A stretch of DNA of 64,000 nt from Desulfuromonas soudanensis (lineage in GTDB: Bacteria; Desulfobacterota; Desulfuromonadia; Desulfuromonadales; WTL): assembly GCF_001278055.1 (NCBI RefSeq), contig NZ_CP010802.1, positions 2,705,504 through 2,769,503 on the forward strand, in the 5' to 3' direction. The position numbers and the translations under genes are program-made. Each line of letters opens with the position of its first letter. The first letter of the stretch is position 1. Shown piece by piece: positions 40,046 to 47,513 of the stretch. The notes beneath the pieces were generated by a model, which had not been told where the DNA came from, did not search any database, and saw only the letters and a program-made list of their open reading frames with translations.

Positions 40046-41398
40046 TTGGCCGACAAACCGAAAATCCGCGAACTCCTCGACGAGAGCGCCTGCGCCCACA
40101 ACAAGAGCAAGCAGAGCCCCTGCAACGCTCCGACCCCGGGGGCGACCAGCGGCGGCTGCGCCTTCGAGGGGGCGCAGATCTCCCTCTTCCCCTACGCCGA
40201 CGCCGCCCATCTCGTCCACGGTCCCATCACCTGCCTCGGCGCCTCCTGGGAAACCCGCGCCACCAAAACCAGCTACCCCGGCCGGGATCTCACCCAAATG
40301 GGCTTCACCACCGACATTTCGACCAGCGACGTCGTCTTCGGCGGAGAAAAAAAGCTCCTCTCCGCCATCGACTACATCATGGCTCATTACACACCCGAAG
40401 CGGTCTTCGTCTACGCCACCTGCGTCACGGCGCTTATCGGCGACGACATCGACGCCGTCTGCCGGCACGCCGCGGAAAAATACGGAGTGCCGATGGTTCC
40501 GGTGCATGCCCCGGGCTTCGTCGGCAGCAAGAACCTCGGCAGCCGCATCGGCGGCGAGGCCGCCCTGGCCCATCTGATCGGCACCAAAGAGCCGGAAACG
40601 ACCACCCCCTTCGACATCAACCTCATCGGCGAGTACAACGTCACCGGCGACCTCTGGCAGTACTCTCCCCTCCTCGGGGAACTGGGGATCCGCATCCTCT
40701 CGACCCTCTCCGGCGACGGCCGGATCAAGGAGATCCGCACCGCCCACCGGGCCAGACTCAACGTCATCGTCTGCGCCAAATCCCTGATCTCCCTGACCCG
40801 CAAGATGGAGGAGCGCTACGGCATCCCGACGATTTCCCTCTCCTTCTACGGCAAGCGCGACACCTCGGCGGGCCTTTTGGCCATCGCCGAAGCCCTGGGA
40901 GACGAAGGCCTCATCGAGCGCACCAAAGCGCTCATCGCCCGGGAGGAGGCCCGGCTCGACGGAAAACTGCAACCGTACCGGGAGCTCTTCAAGGGGAAGA
41001 AGGCGGTCCTCAACACCGGCGGCAACAAGACCTGGTCCATCGCCTCGGCCCTGCAGGATCTCGGGATCGAGGTGGTGGCCACCGCGGTGAAGAAGGCCAC
41101 CGAGGCCGACCGCCAGAAGGCCCGGGAAACCCTGGGGGAGGCCGGGGTATTGATGATGAACCCCGGCGCCGAACAGGCCAAAATCATCGACGACACCGGG
41201 GCGCATCTCCTGCTGGCCGGAGGGCGCTCCCTCTACACGGCCATCAAGAAGGGGATCGCCTTTGCCGACGTCAACCAGGAAAAAAAGAAAAGCTACGGCG
41301 GCTACGACGGCCTGCTCAACCTCGCCGAAGATCTGAAAAACGCCCTGGAAAATCCGGTCTTCGAAAATGTCGCCAGGAGGGCCCCATGGGAGAAGTGA
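40046..41398 (+). CDS. nifE: nitrogenase iron-molybdenum cofactor scaffold protein NifE
   Basis: The product is 450 residues starting at TTG 40046 (MADKPKIREL), with AAGGA about 9 bases upstream. It resembles NifD. Conserved cysteines occur in SGGCAFEGAQISL, HGPITCLGASWETR and YATCVTALIGDDID, in the positions that hold the P-cluster-like Fe-S cluster of NifEN. FINLIGEYNVTGD-like sequence (INLIGEYNVTGDLW) is diagnostic. NifE and NifN form the scaffold on which the NifB product becomes FeMo-co. The nifN start lies 13 bp inside the 3' end. Confidence 0.96.
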   Translation: MADKPKIRELLDESACAHNKSKQSPCNAPTPGATSGGCAFEGAQISLFPYADAAHLVHGPITCLGASWETRATKTSYPGRDLTQMGFTTDISTSDVVFGGEKKLLSAIDYIMAHYTPEAVFVYATCVTALIGDDIDAVCRHAAEKYGVPMVPVHAPGFVGSKNLGSRIGGEAALAHLIGTKEPETTTPFDINLIGEYNVTGDLWQYSPLLGELGIRILSTLSGDGRIKEIRTAHRARLNVIVCAKSLISLTRKMEERYGIPTISLSFYGKRDTSAGLLAIAEALGDEGLIERTKALIAREEARLDGKLQPYRELFKGKKAVLNTGGNKTWSIASALQDLGIEVVATAVKKATEADRQKARETLGEAGVLMMNPGAEQAKIIDDTGAHLLLAGGRSLYTAIKKGIAFADVNQEKKKSYGGYDGLLNLAEDLKNALENPVFENVARRAPWEK

Positions 41399-42708
41399 GC
41401 CATCGATCGATCAAGCCGCTGCAGGTCAACCCCATCAAGCTCTCGGAGCCGATGGGGGCGACCCTGGCCTTTCTCGGGGTGGACGGCTGCATGCCGCTGA
41501 TGCACGGCGCCCTGGGATGCACCTCCTTCGCCAAGGTCTACTACACCCGGCATTTTGCCGAACCGATCGCCATCCAGACCACCGCGGTCACCGACGTCAC
41601 GGCAATCCTCGACGGCGGCGACTACAGCATCGTGGAGGCGGTGAAGAACATCACCAGAAAGGTCACGCCGAGCCTCATCGGCCTGCATACCACCGGCCTC
41701 ACCGAAACCAAGGGGGATGACATCCGCCAGGTCGCCTCCCAAATCGACTTCCCCCTGGTCTGGGTCAACACCCCCGACTACGAAGGGGGGCTGGAGAGCG
41801 GCTGGGGGAAGGCGACCCGGGCGATGATCGAGCAGCTCGTGGAGCCGACGGAGGCCATCGACGACAGCAAGGTCCTTCTCCTCCCCCACGTCTCCCTGAC
41901 GCCCATCGAAGTGGAGAAAATCAAGGAGTTCATCGCCTCCTTCGGCTACGAGGTCCTGGCCCTCCCCGACCTCTCCACCTCACTCGACGGCCACCTTGGA
42001 GAGAAGCAGGCGGCCCTCTCCAGCGGCGGCATCCGCGTCGAGGAAATCCGCGGCCTGGCCGAGGCCGGAATGGTGATCAGCGTCGGCGACTCCATGCTCC
42101 CCAGCGCGGCGGCGCTGCAGAAAAAAAACCCCTTTCTTCGCCATCACCACTTTCCCCACCTGCAGGGGTTGGCGGCGACCGACGCCCTGGTGGAACTCCT
42201 CCTGCAGGAAACGGGGCTCAGCCGGCCGCACCCGGCCATCGTCCGCTGGCGGGCACGCCTGCAGGACGCCCTGCTCGACAGCCATTTCTCTCTCGGCCAG
42301 ACCCGAATCCTCGTCGCCGGAGAACCGGACCAGATTGCCGGGCTCTGCGCCTCCCTGCACGAAGCGGGGGGACGGGTCGCCGTCGCCATCAGCACCGTCG
42401 ACTCGCCGCAGCTGGAGAGGATCCCGGCGGCCAGGGTCCTGGTCGGCGATCTGGAGGATGCCGAGGCGCTGTGCGGCGCCTGCGACCTCCTCGTCACCAA
42501 CGGTCACGGCGAGGCTCTGGCCCACCGCTGTTGCAAGGCTCTGGTACTGCGCGGCTTTCCCAACTGGGAGGAGGTCGGCAACCAGCTGAAGAACGACGTC
42601 CTCTACGAGGGGGGGGCCTATTTCCTCTTCGAGTGCGCCAATGCGGCAACGGCAGCGCGGGAAGGCCACGTCGGATCCGACCGGTCGGATCAAAAAAAAG
42701 AAGAGTAA
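41386..42708 (+). CDS. nifN: nitrogenase iron-molybdenum cofactor scaffold protein NifN
   Basis: The product is 440 residues from ATG 41386 (MGEVSHRSIK), with AGGAGG upstream. The much longer open frame starting at 38854 in the same phase is not coding before this point. Typical NifN segments are NPIKLSEPMGATLAFLGVDG, PLMHGALGCTSFAKVYYTRHF and TTGLTETKGDD. No NifX domain is fused to the C-terminus. It forms the alpha2beta2 scaffold with NifE. The next gene starts 3 bp after its stop. Confidence 0.96.
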   Translation: MGEVSHRSIKPLQVNPIKLSEPMGATLAFLGVDGCMPLMHGALGCTSFAKVYYTRHFAEPIAIQTTAVTDVTAILDGGDYSIVEAVKNITRKVTPSLIGLHTTGLTETKGDDIRQVASQIDFPLVWVNTPDYEGGLESGWGKATRAMIEQLVEPTEAIDDSKVLLLPHVSLTPIEVEKIKEFIASFGYEVLALPDLSTSLDGHLGEKQAALSSGGIRVEEIRGLAEAGMVISVGDSMLPSAAALQKKNPFLRHHHFPHLQGLAATDALVELLLQETGLSRPHPAIVRWRARLQDALLDSHFSLGQTRILVAGEPDQIAGLCASLHEAGGRVAVAISTVDSPQLERIPAARVLVGDLEDAEALCGACDLLVTNGHGEALAHRCCKALVLRGFPNWEEVGNQLKNDVLYEGGAYFLFECANAATAAREGHVGSDRSDQKKEE

Positions 42709-42710
42709 AG

Positions 42711-43718
42711 ATGACCTACTACACGGACAGCATTCGAAAATACGCCGCCGATGACCGCTACGCCGGCACCCTCCCGGACGCCGACGGCACCGGCGAGGTC
42801 GGACTCGGCGCCGAAGAGGCGGGGAGGCGACTGGCGGTGCGTTTCGCGCTGCGCCTTGCCGACGGCGCGGTGGCGGCCATCCGCTTCCAGGTCTTCGGCT
42901 GCGGCTTCACCATCGCCGCCTGCGCCGCGGCGGCCGAACTGGCCGAGGGGCGCCTCCTCGAGGAAGCCGCAGCCATCACGGCGCAGCGGATCGAAGCACA
43001 GCTGCAGGGACTCCCCGAGGAGCGCTCCTATTGCGCCGAGTTGGCCGTCGCGGCCCTGCAGGCCGCCCTGGAGAGCGCCCGGGGGGGTTCTGCCGTGCAG
43101 AGCGGTCGCCTCGGAGCCGGCGAAGAGGACCACCATCCCCTGATCACCCCCGAGGATCCGGTCTACCGCGCCCTGATGGAGAGCCCCGCCCCCCGGGGAG
43201 TCGCCTCGGAAGACCGCCGCCTCTTCGCCTCCCTCCTCGCCGTCGCCGCCCGGGAGGCGGCCAATCCCGCCGACGCCCTGGGGCTCAGCAGCGACGATCT
43301 CGCCGAACTGCGCGCCGTCTATTTCCCGGCGGCGCCCCCCTCCTCTCCGTCCACAAAGAGAACCGCGGAGCCCCCGCCGGCGATCAACGATGAGGTTCGG
43401 AAACTCCTCCTCACCCATGTCCCCAAAGACCAGAAGGGGACTCCGGTCCCTTCCTCCCAGTGGCTGGCGCAATGCCTCGCCGCCCGCGCCGCTCGCCCCG
43501 GCCATCTCTGGATCGCCATGGGACTCTTCGAGCGCCCGCAGCTCACCGCCGCCATCGCCCGCCACCTCCCCTCCCTGGCCGCAGCCAACGACAAGGGGAT
43601 GCGCTGGAAGCGCTACCTCTTCAGGGAAATCTGCAACCGCAGCGGCGGCCTGTCGTGCCAATCCCCCACCTGCGGTGCCTGCAGCGACTACGCGCTCTGT
43701 TTTGCTCCGGAGGAGTGA
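42711..43718 (+). CDS. NifU-like N-terminal domain fused to NifQ
   Basis: The product is 335 residues from ATG 42711 (MTYYTDSIRK), directly after nifN. Residues 1-120 resemble the IscU/NifU scaffold: FQVFGCGFTIAACAA holds the second cluster Cys and SYCAELAV the third. The first Cys is absent (GEVGLGAEEAG where the family has a Cys-Gly-Asp). Residues about 145-335 match NifQ: LGLSSDDLAELRAVYFP, RAARPGHLWIAMGLFERPQL, MRWKRYLFREIC, and the C-x4-C-x2-C-x5-C motif of the Mo-Fe-S site (CQSPTCGACSDYALC). NifQ delivers Mo to NifEN, so the fusion is well placed. A family 1 repeat starts 9 bp after the stop. Confidence 0.88.
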   Translation: MTYYTDSIRKYAADDRYAGTLPDADGTGEVGLGAEEAGRRLAVRFALRLADGAVAAIRFQVFGCGFTIAACAAAAELAEGRLLEEAAAITAQRIEAQLQGLPEERSYCAELAVAALQAALESARGGSAVQSGRLGAGEEDHHPLITPEDPVYRALMESPAPRGVASEDRRLFASLLAVAAREAANPADALGLSSDDLAELRAVYFPAAPPSSPSTKRTAEPPPAINDEVRKLLLTHVPKDQKGTPVPSSQWLAQCLAARAARPGHLWIAMGLFERPQLTAAIARHLPSLAAANDKGMRWKRYLFREICNRSGGLSCQSPTCGACSDYALCFAPEE

Positions 43719-43726
43719 AAAGCCTT

Positions 43727-43805
43727 CACCACAGAGGCACAGAGACACTGAGAAAATCTAAAAATCAAGAGTTCCAACTCTGTGTCTCTGTGCCTCTGTG
43801 GTCAA
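43727..43805. repeat. cargo-less inverted octamer element (family 1)
   Basis: Left arm 43727-43755 (CACCACAGAGGCACAGAGAC and on) and right arm 43777-43805 are inverted copies around 21 bp; the left arm has one extra substitution. Length 79 bp. It lies between the NifU/Q fusion and cowN. Confidence 0.85.
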
Positions 43806-43864
43806 TATCTGAATATTTTCCTGATTACGCCAGCCCAAGCAGAAGCTTGCCAAAGGATGGGACC

Positions 43865-44167
43865 ATGCACTCGACCGGCACCGACCGCTACCTCACCTAC
43901 AAAAACATCGACTGCGCAGGGAATTCAAAAAAGCTCCTGGCGCTGCTGCGCCGGCACATCGACGACCCGACGAAGAGCAACGCCTTCTGGCAACAATTCA
44001 GGGAGAAACTTGACCGGGTCGGCCATCCGCAGGAGAATAAGGGGCGCGTCATCGACGAGCTCTTTCTGATCCACACCTACATCAACAATCTCTACGAAAT
44101 TTTCGAGGAATACGACGACACCGAAGCCCTCGCCCTGCTCGAAGCCATCGAGCGGGAATGCTGCTGA
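43865..44167 (+). CDS. cowN: N2-fixation sustaining protein CowN
   Basis: The product is 100 residues from ATG 43865 (MHSTGTDRYL), with AAGGA upstream. It matches CowN throughout: YLTYKNIDCAGNSKKLLALL, RRHIDDPTKSNAFWQQF, DELFLIHTYINNLYEIFEEY and the ending ECC. CowN lets cells keep fixing nitrogen in the presence of carbon monoxide by protecting nitrogenase. Its position after nifEN-nifU/Q supports this role. No convincing sigma54 promoter was found directly upstream, so it is probably read from the nifE promoter through the repeat. Confidence 0.93.
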   Translation: MHSTGTDRYLTYKNIDCAGNSKKLLALLRRHIDDPTKSNAFWQQFREKLDRVGHPQENKGRVIDELFLIHTYINNLYEIFEEYDDTEALALLEAIERECC

Positions 44168-44195
44168 CCGTCCCACCCAATACAGGAGCCGACCC

Positions 44196-44609
44196 ATGAC
44201 GGAACTCGACCAGGCACTGGATAAATTCATCCGGGACGACAAGGAACAGGCCCAATATTACGATCTGATCCTCAACACAAATTTCTACATTCCCACCCTC
44301 GAAGACGAAACCGCAGCCGGCAAGACGACAGTGATAGAAAACGACACCATCAACCCGATCGTCCTCGAAGCCGAGGGGAAGTCCTATCTGATGCTCTTCG
44401 ACAGCGAGGAGCGTCTCAGCGCCTGGGCGAAAAGCGCCGTCGCCTATGTGGTCCTCCCCGGGCATGCCATTGCAGCGATGACTCCCCCCGACCTGCACTG
44501 GGCGGTGAACGTCGGAACGAGTTTCTCCAAGGAATTCGTCCCCGAGGAGATCGGCTGGCTCAAGGAGATTGTGGAAAAACACAACGCGGAAGAGGACGAG
44601 CAGAAATAA
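44196..44609 (+). CDS. SseB family protein
   Basis: The product has 137 residues and resembles the SseB N-terminal domain: LDKFIRDDKEQAQYYDLILNTNFYIP and SYLMLFDSEERLSAWAK. AGGAG lies 8 bases before ATG 44196, 28 bp after cowN. The family has no fixed biochemical role outside type III secretion. It is likely the last gene of the nifEN transcript, so a helper function in nitrogen fixation is possible but unproven. Confidence 0.82.
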   Translation: MTELDQALDKFIRDDKEQAQYYDLILNTNFYIPTLEDETAAGKTTVIENDTINPIVLEAEGKSYLMLFDSEERLSAWAKSAVAYVVLPGHAIAAMTPPDLHWAVNVGTSFSKEFVPEEIGWLKEIVEKHNAEEDEQK

Positions 44610-44616
44610 GCCGAAT

Positions 44617-45510
44617 TCAGGGTTGCCGGGAGCCGAGGTAGATCGCCGTCAGTATCAGGCCGATCCCCAGCACTTCATGGCCACTGGTGGGACGGCCGAA
44701 GATGAGGACGTCCCAGGCGAAGGAAAGGGCCGGCTGCAGCAGAAGAACGAGGGAGGCGAGGGTCGGCGGCGTATGGCGCAGCGCCGTGGAGATCAGCGAC
44801 CAGCCGAGGGTGGTGCTGAGCACGCCGACGGCGATGAGGGACAGAAGCGAAGCGGTATCGGGAATGGCAAAGGACGCGCCGGAAGCCGCGGTCGCAATCC
44901 CCATAAATACCGTGCAGACGAGGGAGATGACGAGCATCGCCGAGACGCCGCTCACCGCCGGATGCTGCATCCCCGCCCGGATGAAGAGGATGTAGGCCGA
45001 ATAGCAGAGGGCGGTGGCCAGGCCGAGAAGGAGACCGAGGCGGTATCCGGCATCCAGGGCCGCCAGGTCGACTCCGGTGATGAGGAGGAGGCCGCCGAGG
45101 GCCAGGGCGAGGGCGACGAGGAAGAGGGGGGAGAGCTTCTGCTTCAGGATGAGCCAGGAAAAAAGAGCGGTGAAGAAGACCTGGAAATTCCCCAGGAGCG
45201 TCGAGAGGCCGGGGCCGACGAGGTGGATGCTGCGGTGCCAGCACATGAAGTCGACGCCGAGGGCGAGTCCGCCCAGGATCAGGACGAGAAGGGCTTTTCG
45301 GGGGATCTTCAGGGAGACCCGGGCGACCGCCACCCAGAGGAGGAGCGACGCCGCGGAAAAGAACATGCGGTAAAAGCCGGCGGCGTCGGGGCCGACGGCG
45401 GCCAGCTTGATGAAGATCGGCGAGAAGCTGATGCAGATCGAACCGGCAAGGAGCTGCAGAAGGGCCCGGCGGGTCGAGATGCAGGAGTCGGGATCAGCGC
45501 TGGAGGTCAT
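44617..45510 (-). CDS. EamA/DMT family transporter
   Basis: The 297-residue membrane protein has ten predicted helices in two EamA repeats, for example LLVLILGGLALGVDFMCWH, LSTLLGNFQVFFTALFSWLIL and LSTTLGWSLISTALRHTPP. Substrates of this drug/metabolite exporter family are diverse and cannot be assigned. It ends 7 bp from the convergent SseB gene with no terminator between them. A terminator of the upstream thioesterase gene separates it from that gene. Confidence 0.92.
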   Translation of the reverse strand: MTSSADPDSCISTRRALLQLLAGSICISFSPIFIKLAAVGPDAAGFYRMFFSAASLLLWVAVARVSLKIPRKALLVLILGGLALGVDFMCWHRSIHLVGPGLSTLLGNFQVFFTALFSWLILKQKLSPLFLVALALALGGLLLITGVDLAALDAGYRLGLLLGLATALCYSAYILFIRAGMQHPAVSGVSAMLVISLVCTVFMGIATAASGASFAIPDTASLLSLIAVGVLSTTLGWSLISTALRHTPPTLASLVLLLQPALSFAWDVLIFGRPTSGHEVLGIGLILTAIYLGSRQP

Positions 45511-45526
45511 GGGGTCCTGAAGGGAA

Positions 45527-45570
45527 AAACAGGGGTCGCTCCCCCTTGCAAGGGGAAACGACCCCTGTTT
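45527..45570 (-). terminator. intrinsic terminator after the thioesterase gene
   Basis: The stem AAACAGGGGTCG pairs with CGACCCCTGTTT around a 20-nt, partly self-pairing loop, followed on the minus strand by TTCCC. Confidence 0.8.
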
Positions 45571-45573
45571 TAA

Positions 45574-46059
45574 TCATTTGCCGGGAAGGGTGATGCAGAG
45601 ACACTCGGCCTCGGCAAAGACCGTTTCCCCTAGGCAGATCCGGCCGTGGACCATGACCTTGCGCCCGGCGGCGGAGATGACGGTACTCTCCACGGTGACC
45701 ACCTCTTCGAGGGGGAGCAGGTTGCGGAAGCTGATATTGAGGTTGCCGACCACCACCCGATGCCCCGCCGCCCAGGCGGCCAGGCCGAGAACTTCGTCGA
45801 GAACGGCGGCCATGGCGCCGCCGTGGGAATGCCCCGGAGGCCCCTCGGTTTCCGGGCCGAACCAGATCCGCGCCCGCAGCTGCTGCTCGGCGTCCCGATA
45901 GTAGCGCACCCGGTAGCGGTTGCCATCCGGCTCCCCGGAAACAAAACGGAGCGAAGCCCCGACCAGCGCCGGCGCATCGAAAGCCACCCACCCCTCGTCA
46001 CCGCTCAGATCGACCGGCCCACACACATCCACCAACACCTTTTTTTTCACCACCCTCAC
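45574..46059 (-). CDS. PaaI family hotdog-fold thioesterase
   Basis: The product has about 161 residues. The active-site helix is GHSHGGAMAAVLDEVLG, the PaaI-type hotdog signature, followed by NLNISFRNLLPL. The start is GTG 46059 or one of two further in-frame GTGs within 9 bases; GGAGG lies 4-10 bases upstream depending on the choice. It probably hydrolyses an acyl-CoA of unknown identity. Monocistronic with its own terminator. Confidence 0.88.
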   Translation of the reverse strand: MRVVKKKVLVDVCGPVDLSGDEGWVAFDAPALVGASLRFVSGEPDGNRYRVRYYRDAEQQLRARIWFGPETEGPPGHSHGGAMAAVLDEVLGLAAWAAGHRVVVGNLNISFRNLLPLEEVVTVESTVISAAGRKVMVHGRICLGETVFAEAECLCITLPGK

Positions 46060-46238
46060 CTATCCTCCCCGGGTCGCCCCATCGGCGGCCGAACGTTTTA
46101 ATGATTCCCTGCAAGCGGCGTTGATATTAGAGGGATTCCTTCCGGATTTCAACCCTTCGCTGGGACGGCCGCCAGGAACCGTTTCCCTGTTGCGAAGATT
46201 GGGAGCAGCACCCGGCAGGATTTAATGGGGAACGAAAT

Positions 46239-46270
46239 GAAGAAGGGAGGGGTCGCCCCCTCCCTTCTTC
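46239..46270 (-). terminator. hairpin downstream of pal
   Basis: GAAGAAGGGAGGGG pairs with CCCCCTCCCTTCTTC around a short loop, 26 bp past the pal stop on the minus strand. Confidence 0.75.
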
Positions 46271-46296
46271 CCTATGCTACAAGCGATATCGAACGC

Positions 46297-46788
46297 CTAC
46301 ATGAACTCGGCACGGCGGTTCTGCGCCCAGGCGCCCTCGCCCTGGCCAACGACGGCCGGCCGTTCTTCTCCATAGCTGATCGTGACGAGCCGTTCGCCGA
46401 CGACACCGAGAGTCGTCAGGTATTTTTTAACGGCCTCGGAGCGCTTTTCGCCGAGGGCCAGGTTGTACTCATCCGAACCGCGCTCGTCGCAGTGCCCCTC
46501 GATGGTCAGCTTGACAGTCGGGTTCTGGAGCAGCCATTCGGCATTGCGCGCGAGAATTTCCCTGGACTGCGGCGTCAGGGAGAAGGAGTCGTATTCGAAA
46601 AAAATATTTTCCAGCTTTAAAACGGGTACCGCCGGCGCCGCCGGTTCTCCCATCGGCGCTTCGGCGACGAGGGACGTCTCGGCCGGAGGCAATTGCGTCG
46701 CCCCGGGAAGGGGTTTTTTGCTGCAGGCGCTGAGAGTAAGAAGAAGTACGAGGACAATCAGGAGCGAAAAACAGGTATTTTTCTTCAT
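46297..46788 (-). CDS. pal: peptidoglycan-associated lipoprotein Pal (OmpA-like)
   Basis: The product has 163 residues. The lipobox LSAC (Cys 22) follows a signal peptide. The C-terminal OmpA domain (about 60-163) holds the peptidoglycan-binding motif NPTVKLTIEGHCDERGSDEY and ALGEKRSEAVKKYL. Pal tethers the outer membrane to the cell wall. It normally works with TolB and the Tol proteins, but no tol gene is adjacent. The gene upstream encodes an unrelated exported protein. Confidence 0.93.
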   Translation of the reverse strand: MKKNTCFSLLIVLVLLLTLSACSKKPLPGATQLPPAETSLVAEAPMGEPAAPAVPVLKLENIFFEYDSFSLTPQSREILARNAEWLLQNPTVKLTIEGHCDERGSDEYNLALGEKRSEAVKKYLTTLGVVGERLVTISYGEERPAVVGQGEGAWAQNRRAEFM

Positions 46789-46925
46789 GGAATATCCCTT
46801 TACGGTTGATTTCGAGAGGCGACCGGCCCTTCCCTGACGGATGCATCCGGGTACCCTTGCGGCGGGGGGACGGCCGGCGGAGAGACCGTGGAGGTCCCGG
46901 TGGCAGCAGCCGGATTTGGAGAAAA

Positions 46926-47255
46926 TCAGGCGACTCCTTCCGGAGGGATAAAGATGTCGAGGTAAACTTCGGGGAAGGTGACGCTGGGGAGGAGGCGGAC
47001 GTCTTCGGTGATCAGGGGAAAGTAGTCGGCCAGCACCGGCGGATCGGTGAAAAACCCATCGGAGACGAAGCGCTTCACTTTAAAACTGGAGGTTTTGGCC
47101 TTGGTCACATCGGCGCTGATATGGGCGGTTTTGAAAATGACGTCCTGAATCGGTTGGACAAATGCCTCCTGACCGAGACTGCCGAGACGGGCGGTCAGCA
47201 GCGCCAGGATGAGGGCGAAAGCGAGGATTCGGGAGTTGGGAATCAAACGGCGCAT
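46926..47255 (-). CDS. hypothetical exported protein
   Basis: The product is 109 residues from ATG 47255 (MRRLIPNSR), with AGGA 6 bases upstream; a further upstream start lacks a ribosome-binding site. An N-terminal signal-like helix (ILAFALILALLTARLG) is followed by a short soluble domain with no recognised motif. It is co-directional with pal, 137 bp away. Function unknown. Confidence 0.65.
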   Translation of the reverse strand: MRRLIPNSRILAFALILALLTARLGSLGQEAFVQPIQDVIFKTAHISADVTKAKTSSFKVKRFVSDGFFTDPPVLADYFPLITEDVRLLPSVTFPEVYLDIFIPPEGVA

Positions 47256-47410
47256 GGGTCCTGACTGACGTTGGAAAGCAAGATGAAACGCAGAATAAGA
47301 GCATCCGGATTGCTTGTCAACATTATTAGCAACATACTGAATATACTGCAAAAATTGTCACAAAAAGGCGTCCTGCGCCGGCCCGACCAAAAAAGCGTTG
47401 ATCAGACGAA

Positions 47411-47438
47411 GACGGGCCGGAGATATCCCCGGCCCGTC
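47411..47438 (-). terminator. hairpin downstream of htpG
   Basis: GACGGGCCGG pairs with CCGGCCCGTC around an 8-nt loop. It lies beyond the heptamer array on the htpG transcript. The T run is poor. Confidence 0.6.
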
Positions 47439-47440
47439 CC

Positions 47441-47510
47441 TTCTTCCTTCTTCCTTCTTCCTTCTTCCTTCTTCCTTCTTCCTTCTTCCTTCTTCCTTCT
47501 TCCTTCTTCC
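47441..47510. repeat. heptamer microsatellite, ten copies of TTCTTCC
   Basis: Ten perfect tandem copies of TTCTTCC (GGAAGAA on the minus strand) cover 70 bp, with a partial eleventh unit. The array begins 3 bp after the htpG stop codon. It lies between that stop and the hairpin at 47411-47438. Confidence 0.95.
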
Positions 47511-47513
47511 TTC

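Noticed and set aside
38854-42708. A 1284-codon plus-strand open frame across modA, the control region and nifE into nifN
   Set aside because: It shares the nifN phase, but only the part from ATG 41386 resembles a protein family. Upstream it is antisense to modA and out of frame with nifE.
43806-43864. Sigma54 promoter directly before cowN
   Set aside because: CTTGCC fits the -12 part, but the position of the -24 GG is AA, so the element is incomplete.
47441-47510. Possible CRISPR array
   Set aside because: The units are 7 nt, contiguous and without spacers; it is a simple tandem repeat. No cas gene is present in the window.
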